Shown here piece by piece: positions 31,940 through 41,890 of a DNA stretch of 64,000 nt (position 1 is its first letter; each line of letters begins with the position of its first letter). The notes below the pieces were generated by a model, which was given only the letters and a program-made list of their open reading frames with translations, made no database searches and was not told the DNA's origin. Origin of the DNA: an uncultured Dorea sp. (lineage in GTDB: Bacteria; Bacillota; Clostridia; Lachnospirales; Lachnospiraceae); NCBI GenBank assembly GCA_910584095.1, contig CAJTYU010000015.1:7603-71602 (forward strand). The letters are read 5' to 3'. The position numbers were made by a program, and so were the translations under genes.

Positions 31940-34405
31940 TTAGTCCATGTTCACCTGAATCCTATCCAGATGCCAGATATCAGATACATACTCCTCAATT
32001 GTCCTGTCAGAAGAGAACTTACCGCAGCAAGCCGTATTCAGAAGCGCTTTCTTTGCCCATCCTTCTTTGTCTTTGTATGCTTCCTCAACCTTTTCCTGAG
32101 CCTGCGCATAAGCGCGGAAATCCTTCAGGATGAAATACATATCCGGACGGTCGCTGCCTTTATTATTGAGCAGGCAGTTATACAGGTCTCGGTACTTTTC
32201 AGTATTGCCCTTCGCATAGGTGCCATCTACAAGCTGGTTTACTACGCGGCGGATTTCTTCGTCATGATTGTAGATATCGTACGGGTTATATCCGCCGTTC
32301 TTCTCGTAATTCATAACTTCATCCGAACTCAGTCCAAAGATAAACGCATTCTCTTCGCCGACTTCTTCTACAATCTCCACATTCGCTCCGTCCATGGTTC
32401 CGATTGTAGGAGCGCCGTTCAGCATGAACTTCATATTACCGGTTCCCGACGCTTCTTTGGATGCGGTAGAAATCTGTTCGCTCACATCTGCCGCCGCGAA
32501 AATCAATTCTGCGTTGGATACGCGGTAATCTTCGATAAATACAATCTTCAATTTGCCGTTAACCGTCGGATCATTATTCACCACCTCGGCAACCGAATTA
32601 ATCAGCTTGATAATCTCCTTAGCACGGATATATCCAGCAGATGCCTTAGCTCCAAAAATAAAGGTTCTTGGATAAAATTCCATCTCCGGGTTATCCTTAA
32701 TCTTATTATACAGATACATAACATGCAAAATATTAAGAAGCTGGCGTTTATACTCATGAAGCCTCTTAACCTGCACGTCAAACATTGAACGCGGATCAAC
32801 CTCAATACCGTTATGCCGTAAAATGTAAGCGGCAAGACGTTCTTTGTTCTTATACTTGATATCCATAAACTCCTTCAGCGCCTGCTCGTCATCCGCATAT
32901 TTTTTAAGACCTGACATCAATGACAAATCTGTCGCCCATTTATCCGTTCCAAGCTTCTTCGTTACCCAATCGGCAAGCAGCGGATTACCATGCAAGAGGA
33001 AACGCCTCTGTGTAATACCGTTCGTCTTGTTATTAAATTTCTGCGGCATCATCTCGTAAAAATCTCTCAGCTCGCGCTTTTTCAGAATCTCAGTGTGAAG
33101 TCTTGCAACGCCATTTACAGAATAGCCCGCAACTATAGCAAGATGCGCCATCTTCACCTGTCCGTCCCGGATGATTGCCATGCTCTTAACCTTCCCCTGA
33201 TTACCCGGATATGCAGCCTCCACCTGAAGCAGGAAGCGGCGGTCGATCTCCTGAATAATCTGATATACTCTTGGAAGAAGCTTAGAGAACAGATCTACCG
33301 GCCATTTCTCCAGCGCCTCTGCCATAATTGTATGATTCGTATACGCACATGACTTTGTAGTAACATCCCATGCTTCATTCCACTCCAGATGATAGTCGTC
33401 AAGAAGAATCCTCATAAGCTCTGCAACCGCCACTGTCGGATGGGTATCGTTCATCTGGAAAGCCGCTTTCTCATACAGCTTGCGCACATCGTCATGATCT
33501 CCCATATATCTGGCAACCGCTGCCTGAAGGCTCGCCGATACAAAGAAATACTGCTGTTTCAGACGAAGCTCTTTTCCGGCATAGTGATTGTCATTCGGAT
33601 ACAATACATCTACAATGGTCTTTGCCAGATTCTGCTGCTCTACCGCTTTAAAATAATCTCCTCTGTCAAATGACTCTAGCTGGAAATCGACAATCGGCTC
33701 TGCATCCCAGATACGAAGTGTATTAACCTGATTATTGTTATAACCGACAATCGGATAATCATACGGCACAGCAAGAACCGACTCGTAATTCTCCTGTTTA
33801 AATAAAGTCTTTCCTGTTGAGTCGTCATACTCCACGCGGATATTGCCGCCAAAACGGATTTCTTTCGCATATTCCGGTCTTCTCAGTTCAAATGGATTGC
33901 CGTACCTCAACCAGTTATCCGGCTTCTCAACCTGCTCTCCATTGTTTATCTCCTGTTTAAACATCCCATAATGGTAACGGATACCGCACCCATATGCCGC
34001 ATAGCCGAGAGATGCCAGCGAATCCAAAAAGCAAGCGGCCAGCCGTCCCAGACCGCCGTTTCCAAGCGCCGGATCCAGCTCCTGATCTTCGATAAAGTTC
34101 AGGTTAATATTCATCTCGTCAAGCGCTTCTTTCACTTCCTTATATGCAGTCATGTTAATCAGGTTATTGCCCAGCGCACGGCCCATAAGAAATTCCATAG
34201 ACATATAATACACAATCTTTGGATCTTCTTTATCAAACTGTTTCTGGGTTGCCATCCAGTTGTCAATAATTGCCTCTTTCACCGCATAGGAAACCGCCTG
34301 AAACTGCTCCTGCGGAGATGCCTCTGTCAGCTCCTTTCGGTACAGGCGTCTGCAGTTATCCAGTACCTCCTTCTTAAAAGTTGCTTTGTCAAATCTTGAA
34401 TTCAT
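31940..34405 (-). CDS. glgP: Glycogen phosphorylase
   Basis: An 821-residue GT35 alpha-glucan phosphorylase that releases glucose-1-phosphate from glycogen or maltodextrins. The PLP lysine is in SGTGNMKFMLNGAPTIGTMDGANVEI-type sequence near residue 650, and ELDPALGNGGLGRLAACFLDSLA is seen near residue 110. Length is standard. It begins 16 bp after ileS stops and may be partly co-transcribed with it. Its terminator overlaps the spoIID control region. The N-terminus follows AAGAGGGGATG. Confidence 0.95.
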   Translation of the reverse strand: MNSRFDKATFKKEVLDNCRRLYRKELTEASPQEQFQAVSYAVKEAIIDNWMATQKQFDKEDPKIVYYMSMEFLMGRALGNNLINMTAYKEVKEALDEMNINLNFIEDQELDPALGNGGLGRLAACFLDSLASLGYAAYGCGIRYHYGMFKQEINNGEQVEKPDNWLRYGNPFELRRPEYAKEIRFGGNIRVEYDDSTGKTLFKQENYESVLAVPYDYPIVGYNNNQVNTLRIWDAEPIVDFQLESFDRGDYFKAVEQQNLAKTIVDVLYPNDNHYAGKELRLKQQYFFVSASLQAAVARYMGDHDDVRKLYEKAAFQMNDTHPTVAVAELMRILLDDYHLEWNEAWDVTTKSCAYTNHTIMAEALEKWPVDLFSKLLPRVYQIIQEIDRRFLLQVEAAYPGNQGKVKSMAIIRDGQVKMAHLAIVAGYSVNGVARLHTEILKKRELRDFYEMMPQKFNNKTNGITQRRFLLHGNPLLADWVTKKLGTDKWATDLSLMSGLKKYADDEQALKEFMDIKYKNKERLAAYILRHNGIEVDPRSMFDVQVKRLHEYKRQLLNILHVMYLYNKIKDNPEMEFYPRTFIFGAKASAGYIRAKEIIKLINSVAEVVNNDPTVNGKLKIVFIEDYRVSNAELIFAAADVSEQISTASKEASGTGNMKFMLNGAPTIGTMDGANVEIVEEVGEENAFIFGLSSDEVMNYEKNGGYNPYDIYNHDEEIRRVVNQLVDGTYAKGNTEKYRDLYNCLLNNKGSDRPDMYFILKDFRAYAQAQEKVEEAYKDKEGWAKKALLNTACCGKFSSDRTIEEYVSDIWHLDRIQVNMD

Positions 34406-34421
34406 AGCTTTTCATCCCCTC

Positions 34422-37400
34422 TTATCCTAATTTTTCTACGCCAAGTGTTACTTTCTCCCCGTTAATCGTCCACTCCTTCACATATCCGGCAGGAGTTCTC
34501 TGCGCAACTGTCTGAGCAAGCGTCTCAGAACCGATAATATCCGCGTTATCCGCAAATACTCTGGAAGCCTTCTCACTGCCTTCGTAAGTAATGGCAATCT
34601 GATCCATCACCTCAAAATCCGCTTCCTTTCGCATAGTCTGAACCTTACTGATAATCTCGCGGACAAAACCTTCTTCAAGAAGCTCTTCTGTCAGATTGGT
34701 ATCCAAAACAACGGTAATTCCATTATCATTCTCGGACACATACCCTTCCATCTGCGCGGTCTCAATCAGCAAATCTTCCCTAAACAGTGTGATTTCCTGT
34801 CCATTTACCGCAAGCTTTAAGGTATCTGACTCATTCAGCTCATCCATTGCTGCATTTCCGTCCAGTCCACTGAGCGCTGTTTTAATTCCACCTAACATCT
34901 TACCATATTTTGGCCCGACTGTCTTTAGTTGAGGCTTAAAAGTATAAGACGTAAATTCCCGTACATCTTGTGTAAATGTTACAGCTTTTACATTCAGCTC
35001 ATCCTTTACAATATCCTGATAAAATTCCGGCAGCGTAAAATCCGCTTTTACAAACATCCGTCCGATAGGCTGGCGGTTCTTAATATTCGCCGTATTACGG
35101 CAGGCGCGGCCCATAACGACTAATTTCAGGACCTCTTCCATATTTGCTTCCAGCTCTTTATCAATTCTCTCCTCATCCACAGACGGGAAATCGCACAGAT
35201 GGATACTCTCCGGCGCTTCCGAAGCCACGCTCCTTACCAGATTCTGATAAATCTGTTCGGTCATAAACGGAACCATCGGAGCCGCCGCCTTACAGCATTC
35301 CACTAACGCCGTATAAAGAGTCATATAAGCATTGATCTTATCCTGCTCCATACCCTTCGCCCAGAAACGCTCACGGCTTCGCCTTACATACCAGTTGCTC
35401 ATATCGTCTACAAAATCCTGCAGAGCTCTCGCCGTCTCCGGGATCCGGTAATTTCCAAGATTTTCATCCACCGTTTTAATCAGTGTATTCAGCTTGGACA
35501 ATAACCACTTATCCATAACCGACAGCTTATCATACTCTAACGTATACTTAGACGCGTCAAATTCATCAATATTCGCATACAGTACAAAAAACGCATAGGT
35601 ATTCCACAAGGTACCCATAAACTTACGCTGCCCCTCTACTACCGCCTTTCCATGGAAACGGTTTGGAAGCCATGGCGCGCTGTTCACATAGAAATACCAG
35701 CGGATCGCATCAGCTCCATAAGTTTCCAGCGCTTCAAACGGATCTACCGCATTTCCCTTGGATTTGCTCATCTTCTGCCCGTTCTCATCCTGTACGTGCC
35801 CAAGTACGATTACGTTCTTGTAAGGCGCCTCGTTAAAGATCAGCGTAGAGATTGCCAGCAGCGAATAGAACCATCCGCGAGTCTGGTCTACGGCTTCCGA
35901 TATAAAATGCGCCGGGAACTGCTGCTCAAACAGCTCTTTGTTTTCAAACGGATAATGATGCTGTGCAAACGGCATTGCGCCGCTGTCAAACCAACAGTCA
36001 ATCACTTCCGGAACACGATGCATCTCCTTCCCGCATTTCGGACAGCGGATGGTCACCTCATCAATATAGGGACGGTGAAGCTCGATATCCTCCGGACAGT
36101 TATCCGACATGCTCTTTAATTCCTCAATGCTTCCGATGGAGTGCTGATGTCCGCATTCGCACTCCCAGATATTTAAGGGCGTCCCCCAGTAGCGATTACG
36201 GCTGATGCCCCAATCCTGAACATTCTCCAGCCAGTCGCCGAAACGGCCCTTTCCAATGCTCTCCGGAATCCAGTTAATGGTATTATTATTAGCAATCAAG
36301 TCCTCTTTTATATCCGTCATCTTGATGAACCAGGATTCTCTTGCATAATAGATCAGCGGCGTATCGCATCTCCAGCAGTGCGGATAGCTGTGCTCAAATT
36401 TGGGCGCTGAGAACAAAAGGCTTCTCGCTTCCAGATCTTTCAGCACTTCCGGATCCGCTTTCTTTACAAAGAGTCCCGCAAAAGGCGTAGATTCCGCCAT
36501 ATTGCCCTTCTCATCTACAAGCTGGACAAAGGGCATATTGTATTTCCGGCATACCTTCGCATCGTCCTCGCCAAATGCAGGGGCAATGTGAACCACGCCG
36601 GTGCCGTCTGTCAGCGTTACATAGTCGTCGCAGGTTACATAGAACGCCTTCTTATTCTGTCCGGCAATCCCATCCGCCGCACACTGGTAGAGCGGCTCAT
36701 ATTCTTTAAATTCTAATTCTTTTCCTGTATAGGTCTCCAGAATTTCATACGCTGCTTTTCCTTCCTCTGCGATCGGGCCCAGAACCGTATCCAGCAGCGC
36801 TTCCGCCATATAATAGGTATAACCGTCCGCGCAGGATACCTTCGCGTATGTTTCCTTTGGATTCACGCACAAACCAAGATTCGATGGCAGCGTCCATGGC
36901 GTTGTGGTCCATGCTAGGATATAAGCGTCTTCTCCTTTTGCCTTAAAACGGACGATTGCAGACCGCTCTTTTACATCTTTATACCCTTGCGCTACCTCTT
37001 GGGCAGAAAGGGGCGTACCGCAGCGCGGGCAGTAAGGAACAATCTTAAATCCCTTATAGAGAAGCCCTTTATCCCAGATTTTTTTGAGAGCCCACCATTC
37101 TGATTCGATAAAATCATTATGATACGTTACATAAGGGTCCTCCATATCCGCCCAGAAGCCTACCGTACTGGAAAAATCCTCCCACATGCCCTTATACTTC
37201 CAAACGCTTTCCTTACATTTGTTGATAAATGGCTCCAAGCCGTATTCCTCAATCTGCTCCTTGCCGTCAAGCCCCAGAAGCTTTTCCACCTCCAGCTCTA
37301 CCGGAAGACCGTGGGTATCCCAGCCTGCCTTACGCGGAACCATACAGCCCTTCATAGTACGGTATCTGGGTATCATATCCTTGATAACACGGGTCAGCAC

Positions 37401-37574
37401 ATGACCGATATGCGGTTTTCCGTTAGCAGTCGGCGGACCGTCATAAAAGGTATAAGCCTCCCCTTCCTTACGGTTCTCCATACTCTTTTCAAAAATACGG
37501 TTCTCTTTCCAGAATTTCTCAATCTCCTTTTCACGATCTACGAATTTCAGATCCGTAGAAACCTTCTTATACAT
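34422..37574 (-). CDS. ileS: Isoleucyl-tRNA synthetase
   Basis: A 1050-residue class I synthetase with the HIGH signature in GKPHIGHVLTR and KMSKSKGN near residue 600. The editing domain (CP1) lies between; the length and the absence of a C-terminal zinc finger place it in the eukaryote-like ileS2 type, which is often less sensitive to mupirocin (family knowledge). The start follows AAGGAGG. Expression is controlled by an upstream T-box leader. The large gene contains several long antisense open frames, which I regard as shadows. Confidence 0.96.
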   Translation of the reverse strand: MYKKVSTDLKFVDREKEIEKFWKENRIFEKSMENRKEGEAYTFYDGPPTANGKPHIGHVLTRVIKDMIPRYRTMKGCMVPRKAGWDTHGLPVELEVEKLLGLDGKEQIEEYGLEPFINKCKESVWKYKGMWEDFSSTVGFWADMEDPYVTYHNDFIESEWWALKKIWDKGLLYKGFKIVPYCPRCGTPLSAQEVAQGYKDVKERSAIVRFKAKGEDAYILAWTTTPWTLPSNLGLCVNPKETYAKVSCADGYTYYMAEALLDTVLGPIAEEGKAAYEILETYTGKELEFKEYEPLYQCAADGIAGQNKKAFYVTCDDYVTLTDGTGVVHIAPAFGEDDAKVCRKYNMPFVQLVDEKGNMAESTPFAGLFVKKADPEVLKDLEARSLLFSAPKFEHSYPHCWRCDTPLIYYARESWFIKMTDIKEDLIANNNTINWIPESIGKGRFGDWLENVQDWGISRNRYWGTPLNIWECECGHQHSIGSIEELKSMSDNCPEDIELHRPYIDEVTIRCPKCGKEMHRVPEVIDCWFDSGAMPFAQHHYPFENKELFEQQFPAHFISEAVDQTRGWFYSLLAISTLIFNEAPYKNVIVLGHVQDENGQKMSKSKGNAVDPFEALETYGADAIRWYFYVNSAPWLPNRFHGKAVVEGQRKFMGTLWNTYAFFVLYANIDEFDASKYTLEYDKLSVMDKWLLSKLNTLIKTVDENLGNYRIPETARALQDFVDDMSNWYVRRSRERFWAKGMEQDKINAYMTLYTALVECCKAAAPMVPFMTEQIYQNLVRSVASEAPESIHLCDFPSVDEERIDKELEANMEEVLKLVVMGRACRNTANIKNRQPIGRMFVKADFTLPEFYQDIVKDELNVKAVTFTQDVREFTSYTFKPQLKTVGPKYGKMLGGIKTALSGLDGNAAMDELNESDTLKLAVNGQEITLFREDLLIETAQMEGYVSENDNGITVVLDTNLTEELLEEGFVREIISKVQTMRKEADFEVMDQIAITYEGSEKASRVFADNADIIGSETLAQTVAQRTPAGYVKEWTINGEKVTLGVEKLG

Positions 37575-37610
37575 AACCAGCCTCCTTCTCTTATAGATTC
37601 TTTTTATTTA

Positions 37611-37764
37611 ATAGGAAACGTTCTGCACTGTTCCTATAAGAAAATAAAGAATGTGCCAAGGCACATTCTCGCGCCGAGCGCGGTCGCTTGCGACATAATT
37701 CCTCTTCGCGCGAGTGCGCATCCTCCCGGAGGGTTTTTATGATATTGGGGACAAAGTTTCCTAT
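37611..37764. repeat. Small palindromic element in the ileS leader
   Basis: This 154-bp stretch lies between the T-box terminator and the ileS start. It begins with ATAGGAAAC and ends with the exact reverse complement GTTTCCTAT. It holds nested hairpins, among them GAATGTGCC-AA-GGCACATTC and CTCCCGGAGG. It shares the string GGAAACTTT with the element at 2423-2557. The layout suggests a MITE-like insertion into the leader. Confidence 0.55.
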
Positions 37765-37769
37765 ATCAT

Positions 37770-38117
37770 AAAAAGGCTTCCGCCCTGAATAGGACGAAAG
37801 CCTGAATGCTTCGCTTATAAACCACCTAAACATACTATGATATGCCTTCCCTGTAACGGGGGAACTCCGTCGGTATCTACTTATCTTCTCCCACGGTCAA
37901 TGACCGGTCTATTACTATAATAGAAGGAACTGTTCGAAAACCGCAACTCGGAAGTGATATTCGGACTGTCTCTACTCGTACCAGGCTCCCACCGTCCCCG
38001 GCTCGCTGAATCAGCGCCGTCTCGTTCTCAACAGCAGCAAAACTTTCAAAACATCTTACTGTCTCCGTCATCATTTTTTACCATGTCATTATAGTCGACA
38101 AAGACAGATTTCGTCAA
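37770..38117 (-). promoter_or_regulatory. T-box riboswitch of ileS with its promoter
   Basis: Promoter TTGACG (38112-38117), 18 bp, TATAAT (38088-38093). The leader contains a GGTGGGAGCC stem I segment, a probable isoleucine specifier ATC at 37956-37958 in GAATATCAC, and a diverged T-box sequence AGGTGGTTTATAAGCG near 37812-37828 that keeps TGGT for pairing with the tRNA acceptor end. The terminator is at 37770-37803: GGCTTTCGTCCT and AGGGCGGAAGCC with a T-run. Uncharged tRNA-Ile would favour the antiterminator and raise ileS expression. Confidence 0.85.
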
Positions 38118-38215
38118 GGGTTTTTCCCAAATTCCATCCGGCGCTCATTTCAACCCTTTTAACGCCTGCACCGCCCCTGTAATAGAATCCGCTCCGAACA
38201 CATAACGGAGCGGTT

Positions 38216-39667
38216 CTACGCTGTATGCCTTCGCTTCTTCTCCCTTTTCCGTGTAATTCTCGTCACAATAGCGGAAATCCCGGTACACACCGCAAGTATC
38301 GCTGCCGCGCCGATAGCTGCCGCCGCCTTATACCGTTCCTTATCATCCCTTTTCTCTTCTTTCTTCTCTTCCCGCGCTTCCTTCTTTGGTCCGGGTTTTT
38401 CTTCTTTTATCTCTTCCGGCTCATTTTCGTCTTTCTTCCCGTTATAAAAATTCTGGCTGACCGTCACCTCGCAGGTTCCTACCGGCATATCTTTATAATA
38501 ATAAGTAACCGTTGCGTTATCCGTTCCATCCTCATGAAGCGCAACCTCCCTGTCCAGCTTCTCAAAGGACACCTTCTTAGGAAGCATTACATACGCGCCG
38601 TCCTCAACCCAGCTATATTCCCCGCTTTCATCATGTTCCATGATCGGAACTTCCTCAAAATTATTAAATCCATACTCTAAGAGCGCCTTTGTATCAGAAT
38701 ACGGATGTCCGCCATAGGTATGCAGAACCACACATACCAGACGCCTATCAGCATTCTCCGCCAAAGTAATCAGGGTATTCTCCGCCTCTGTCGTATATCC
38801 GGTCTTTCCGGCGGCCGCATATTCATAATAGTCCTGATTTCCCTGAATCAGCATATGATGTTTCTGCTGAAATACATGCTCCTCTACCGTATTCCCAGCC
38901 GGTATGGTATACTGCTGGGTCTGACAGATTTGAAAAAACATTGGATAATCAAACAGCGCCTTTCCAATCAACGCCATATCTCTTGCACAGGTATAATGCT
39001 TTTCATCAAAAACGCCATTTGTATTTACAAAATTAGAATTTTTCCCGCCAAGCTGCGCGCATTTCTCATTCATCTGCCCAATAAACCAGTCGTAGCTCTG
39101 TCCCTGACCGGCGGCTATCGTTTCGCCCACCGCGTAAGCCGCCTCATTCGCCGATGCCAGCAGCATAGCATACATTGCCTGTTCCAGACTGATCACATTT
39201 CCATCTTTTAATCCGATGGACGCGTACCCGGAACCCAGACACGCCAGCGCCTCCGGTGAAATCGCCACCTGACTTGCCATATCCCCATACTGAAATGCAA
39301 GAAGCGCCGTCAATACTTTTGTTATGCTCGCCGGATACTCATGCTTATCAATATTCTTCGCATACAAAATAGCTCCGCTGTCAGCATCCATCACAATCCC
39401 AGCGTCCCCATATGTACCCGGTCCCTCCGGCCAGCCTTTCAATTTATTTGTCTGTACCGGCAGTTCATAAGCCTCCTTCAGCGCCTTTTCGCGAGCCTCT
39501 TTCGCGGCTTTCTCCGCCTTCTCTTCTTCTGTCATTTCACTTTCCGGCTTTTCCTGCTCTTCTTTTTTTTCCGAAGCTTCCGTTATCATTCCTGTATGCC
39601 CGTCCGCCGCTATACTAAGCAGAGCCGCCGCCAATATCACAGCAGTTATCCGCGCCCATTTTCTCAT
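38216..39667 (-). CDS. D-alanyl-D-alanine carboxypeptidase, DacF-like
   Basis: A 483-residue penicillin-binding protein of the S11 family. After a signal peptide and a Glu/Lys-rich segment of about 45 residues, the SxxK motif is in PASITKVLTAL, the SxN motif in LASANEAAYA and KTG in GKTGYTTEAE. A C-terminal charged linker leads to a membrane anchor (AIGAAAILAVCTGISAIV) and a basic tail, so the protein is held by both ends. It trims pentapeptides in peptidoglycan; DacF members act in spore cortex, others in vegetative wall. The start follows GGGAGG at a distance of 15 bp, so the start is likely but not certain. Confidence 0.9.
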   Translation of the reverse strand: MRKWARITAVILAAALLSIAADGHTGMITEASEKKEEQEKPESEMTEEEKAEKAAKEAREKALKEAYELPVQTNKLKGWPEGPGTYGDAGIVMDADSGAILYAKNIDKHEYPASITKVLTALLAFQYGDMASQVAISPEALACLGSGYASIGLKDGNVISLEQAMYAMLLASANEAAYAVGETIAAGQGQSYDWFIGQMNEKCAQLGGKNSNFVNTNGVFDEKHYTCARDMALIGKALFDYPMFFQICQTQQYTIPAGNTVEEHVFQQKHHMLIQGNQDYYEYAAAGKTGYTTEAENTLITLAENADRRLVCVVLHTYGGHPYSDTKALLEYGFNNFEEVPIMEHDESGEYSWVEDGAYVMLPKKVSFEKLDREVALHEDGTDNATVTYYYKDMPVGTCEVTVSQNFYNGKKDENEPEEIKEEKPGPKKEAREEKKEEKRDDKERYKAAAAIGAAAILAVCTGISAIVTRITRKREKKRRHTA

Positions 39668-39815
39668 ATAAACCTCAATGCCTCCCTAAAAGATATCCAA
39701 AATCCCTTACTTGACGGTTACCAAAGCAAATTTACTCCTTTCGCTTCTTCCTATTATAAAATATATCTGCGAAATACTCAAGACTGCCGCTTTTCCCAAG
39801 AACATATAAACAATA

Positions 39816-39870
39816 GTGTCAAAATGACACTAAATCTATCATTGTTTCACACTTATTAAAATTCTATAAT
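39816..39870 (+). promoter_or_regulatory. Promoter with upstream palindrome before the LRR gene
   Basis: AGTGTCA-AAA-TGACACT (39816-39832) is a perfect palindrome 9 bp upstream of a promoter: TTGTTT (39842-39847), 17 bp, TATAAT (39865-39870). The expected transcription start, about 7 bp after the -10, coincides with the ATG at 39877. Confidence 0.65.
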
Positions 39871-39876
39871 AAGTAT

Positions 39877-40722
39877 ATGTACGCATATATGAAAATAAAT
39901 TATGAATTGGCAGTGAACGAAAATTTCAATAGCAGGAAGGTACTTGATACCTTTGTAATACTTCTGTCTATCATGCTGCTGTGTATTCCGGCTAAAATGG
40001 AGGCTGCAAAACTGCCGGTATTGGAAGCCGCATCAGAAACCTGTTACATATCCGATCATATTACCGGAAATCTCATAGCAATATTTGAATGCGCACCCGA
40101 AATCAATATACACAACAAGCCTAGCGAGACGCCCAAGATTACCTTTGAAAACCGGCTGAATCAGATGCTCTTAACGCCTGAAATTTCTACGCCGATACAA
40201 ATGCAGACAACGGAAAGCCTTGAATCAGTAATTCAGGAAACCACAGATATCCCGCCGGTACAGACGCCTATTTCACCAGAAATTGCGCTTACTCCAGACG
40301 AAGACGCAGATATTCTTCCAGAACAGCCGGATATTTTGGACGAACCGAATATCCCGGAAGTTCTTCCCGATGAACCAGTGACGATTCCCGACGACACACA
40401 GGAGCCTGAAGCCAGCGAACCAAACAACCAGAATTTTATCTGCAGCGGTTTTCTCTGCGATCCTTCTGGAAAAATCATCGGATGCGAGGATATACGGATA
40501 ACCGACGGCGTATTATGCCTTCCCTTTGATACTGCGTGTACGGGAATTGGCGCAGATGCATTATCCTCTCTTAGTATGCAGGTCTATGAAATATTTATTC
40601 CTGCTAATATCATTATGATCGAAGAGGGCGCTTTTGACTGCCTCACAGAACTTTGCTTTATCGAAGTTCACCCGAACAATCCAGTCTATGGAAGCACGGA
40701 AGGTGTTCTTTACGTAAAATAA
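39877..40722 (+). CDS. Exported acidic protein with a C-terminal BspA-type leucine-rich repeat
   Basis: A 281-residue protein. An N-terminal signal or anchor (VLDTFVILLSIMLLCIPAKMEAA) starts at about residue 21. Residues 90-185 are rich in Pro, Glu, Asp and Thr, a disordered stalk. The C-terminal 90 residues contain four cysteines and resemble LRR_5 repeats of BspA-like proteins (IFIPANIIMIEEGAFDCLTEL). Only about one and a half repeats are present, which is short. There is no ribosome site before either ATG (39877 or 39889), and the mRNA may be leaderless. Function unknown; a surface or pilus-associated role is suggested by the neighbouring locus. Confidence 0.7.
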   Translation: MYAYMKINYELAVNENFNSRKVLDTFVILLSIMLLCIPAKMEAAKLPVLEAASETCYISDHITGNLIAIFECAPEINIHNKPSETPKITFENRLNQMLLTPEISTPIQMQTTESLESVIQETTDIPPVQTPISPEIALTPDEDADILPEQPDILDEPNIPEVLPDEPVTIPDDTQEPEASEPNNQNFICSGFLCDPSGKIIGCEDIRITDGVLCLPFDTACTGIGADALSSLSMQVYEIFIPANIIMIEEGAFDCLTELCFIEVHPNNPVYGSTEGVLYVK

Positions 40723-40730
40723 TGATTGAT

Positions 40731-40774
40731 AGGAGGCTGTCCTGAAAAAAACAATTCAGGACAGCCTCCTTTAT
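40731..40774 (+). terminator. Terminator after the LRR gene
   Basis: AGGAGGCTGTCCTGAA and TTCAGGACAGCCTCCT form a perfect 16-bp stem around an 8-nt loop, followed by TTATT. It separates the LRR gene from the pilus-like operon. Confidence 0.9.
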
Positions 40775-40888
40775 TATGCATTAGATGATTTTCTATTTTT
40801 AAAAAAAGTTACTGCAATATTTAAAAACTATGTTATACTGAAAATGATTGTAAAAGAAAACACTATTTCAAAGGAGTGGAGACTGTAT

Positions 40889-41851
40889 ATGTACAAAAAA
40901 ATATTTATAGCCTGCTTATCCGTTATTCTTATTTTATCAGTCCCCCTTTTCACCGGCTGTTCTGTAAAATCTTCAGAAAATACCTCCACTGGCCGTTCCG
41001 GTTCTTCATCTCCAAAGAAAGAATCCAGTGGGAAGAAACGGGAAACGATTCACGAATATCTTCTTCCGGCCGCGTCCGGCGCTGTTGTCTATGGAAACGA
41101 TATTATTTCTATTGATGCATCTAACGTTTCGGAAGGCTATGTCATGATTCAATACAACGGCGGAATTGAAAAAGTCCGCATACAGATTACGGCGCCAGAC
41201 GGAACTACCTATACCTATGCGCTTGCTATTGGTTCCTATGAGACATTTCCTTTATCCGGAGGGGATGGCAGTTATCATATTGATATACTGGAAAATGCCT
41301 ACGACGATATGTACGCAATTGCATTTTCACAGGATATCAGCGTCACGCTGAATGATGAATTTCGTCCTTTCCTATACCCAAACCAATATGTCTGGTTCAC
41401 ACAGGATTATAAAGCAGTGGACTATGCGGCCGACCTGTCGGAGAATTCTTCCGACGACCTTGATTATGTGGAACAGGTTTATCAGTATGTTATTGACAAT
41501 ATCTCTTACGACGAGGAACTTGCCGCCAATGTCAAAACCAATTACCTCCCGAATATTGATCATACTATGAAGACGAAAAAAGGCATCTGCTTTGACTATG
41601 CGTCTCTTATGGCGGCCATGCTCCGCTCTCAGGGAGTCCCGACAAAACTGGTTGTCGGTTATTCCGGCGATGCTTATCACGCATGGATCAGCGTATACAT
41701 GAAGGAAATCGGATGGGTAGATGATATCATTGAATTTGACGGAAAGAACTGGTCTCTGATGGACCCAACGCTTGCCGCCAATAACAGCAGCAAATCAGTA
41801 GCAAAATATGTTGGCGACGGAAATAATTACACAGTAAAATATTCATATTAA
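40889..41851 (+). CDS. Transglutaminase-like lipoprotein
   Basis: A 320-residue protein with a lipoprotein signal peptide and lipobox LFTGCS at residue 23. A Ser-rich linker follows, then a beta-rich domain (residues 45-160) and a transglutaminase-like cysteine protease fold with catalytic Cys in KKGICFDYASLMAAML, His in GDAYHAWISVYM and Asp in MDPTLA. The start at 40889 has AAGGAG. It is the first gene of an operon with a GspF-like protein 39 bp downstream, and lies outside the cytoplasmic membrane. It may process or cross-link pilus-like proteins (inference). Confidence 0.88.
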   Translation: MYKKIFIACLSVILILSVPLFTGCSVKSSENTSTGRSGSSSPKKESSGKKRETIHEYLLPAASGAVVYGNDIISIDASNVSEGYVMIQYNGGIEKVRIQITAPDGTTYTYALAIGSYETFPLSGGDGSYHIDILENAYDDMYAIAFSQDISVTLNDEFRPFLYPNQYVWFTQDYKAVDYAADLSENSSDDLDYVEQVYQYVIDNISYDEELAANVKTNYLPNIDHTMKTKKGICFDYASLMAAMLRSQGVPTKLVVGYSGDAYHAWISVYMKEIGWVDDIIEFDGKNWSLMDPTLAANNSSKSVAKYVGDGNNYTVKYSY

Positions 41852-41890
41852 AGAAACTTTTTAATTTATCTCAGAAACGGAGGACTACTT

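Noticed and set aside
35652..36205. Long open frames antisense to ileS
   Set aside because: Shadows of a GC-balanced, well conserved coding frame; no ribosome sites and no protein similarity recognised.
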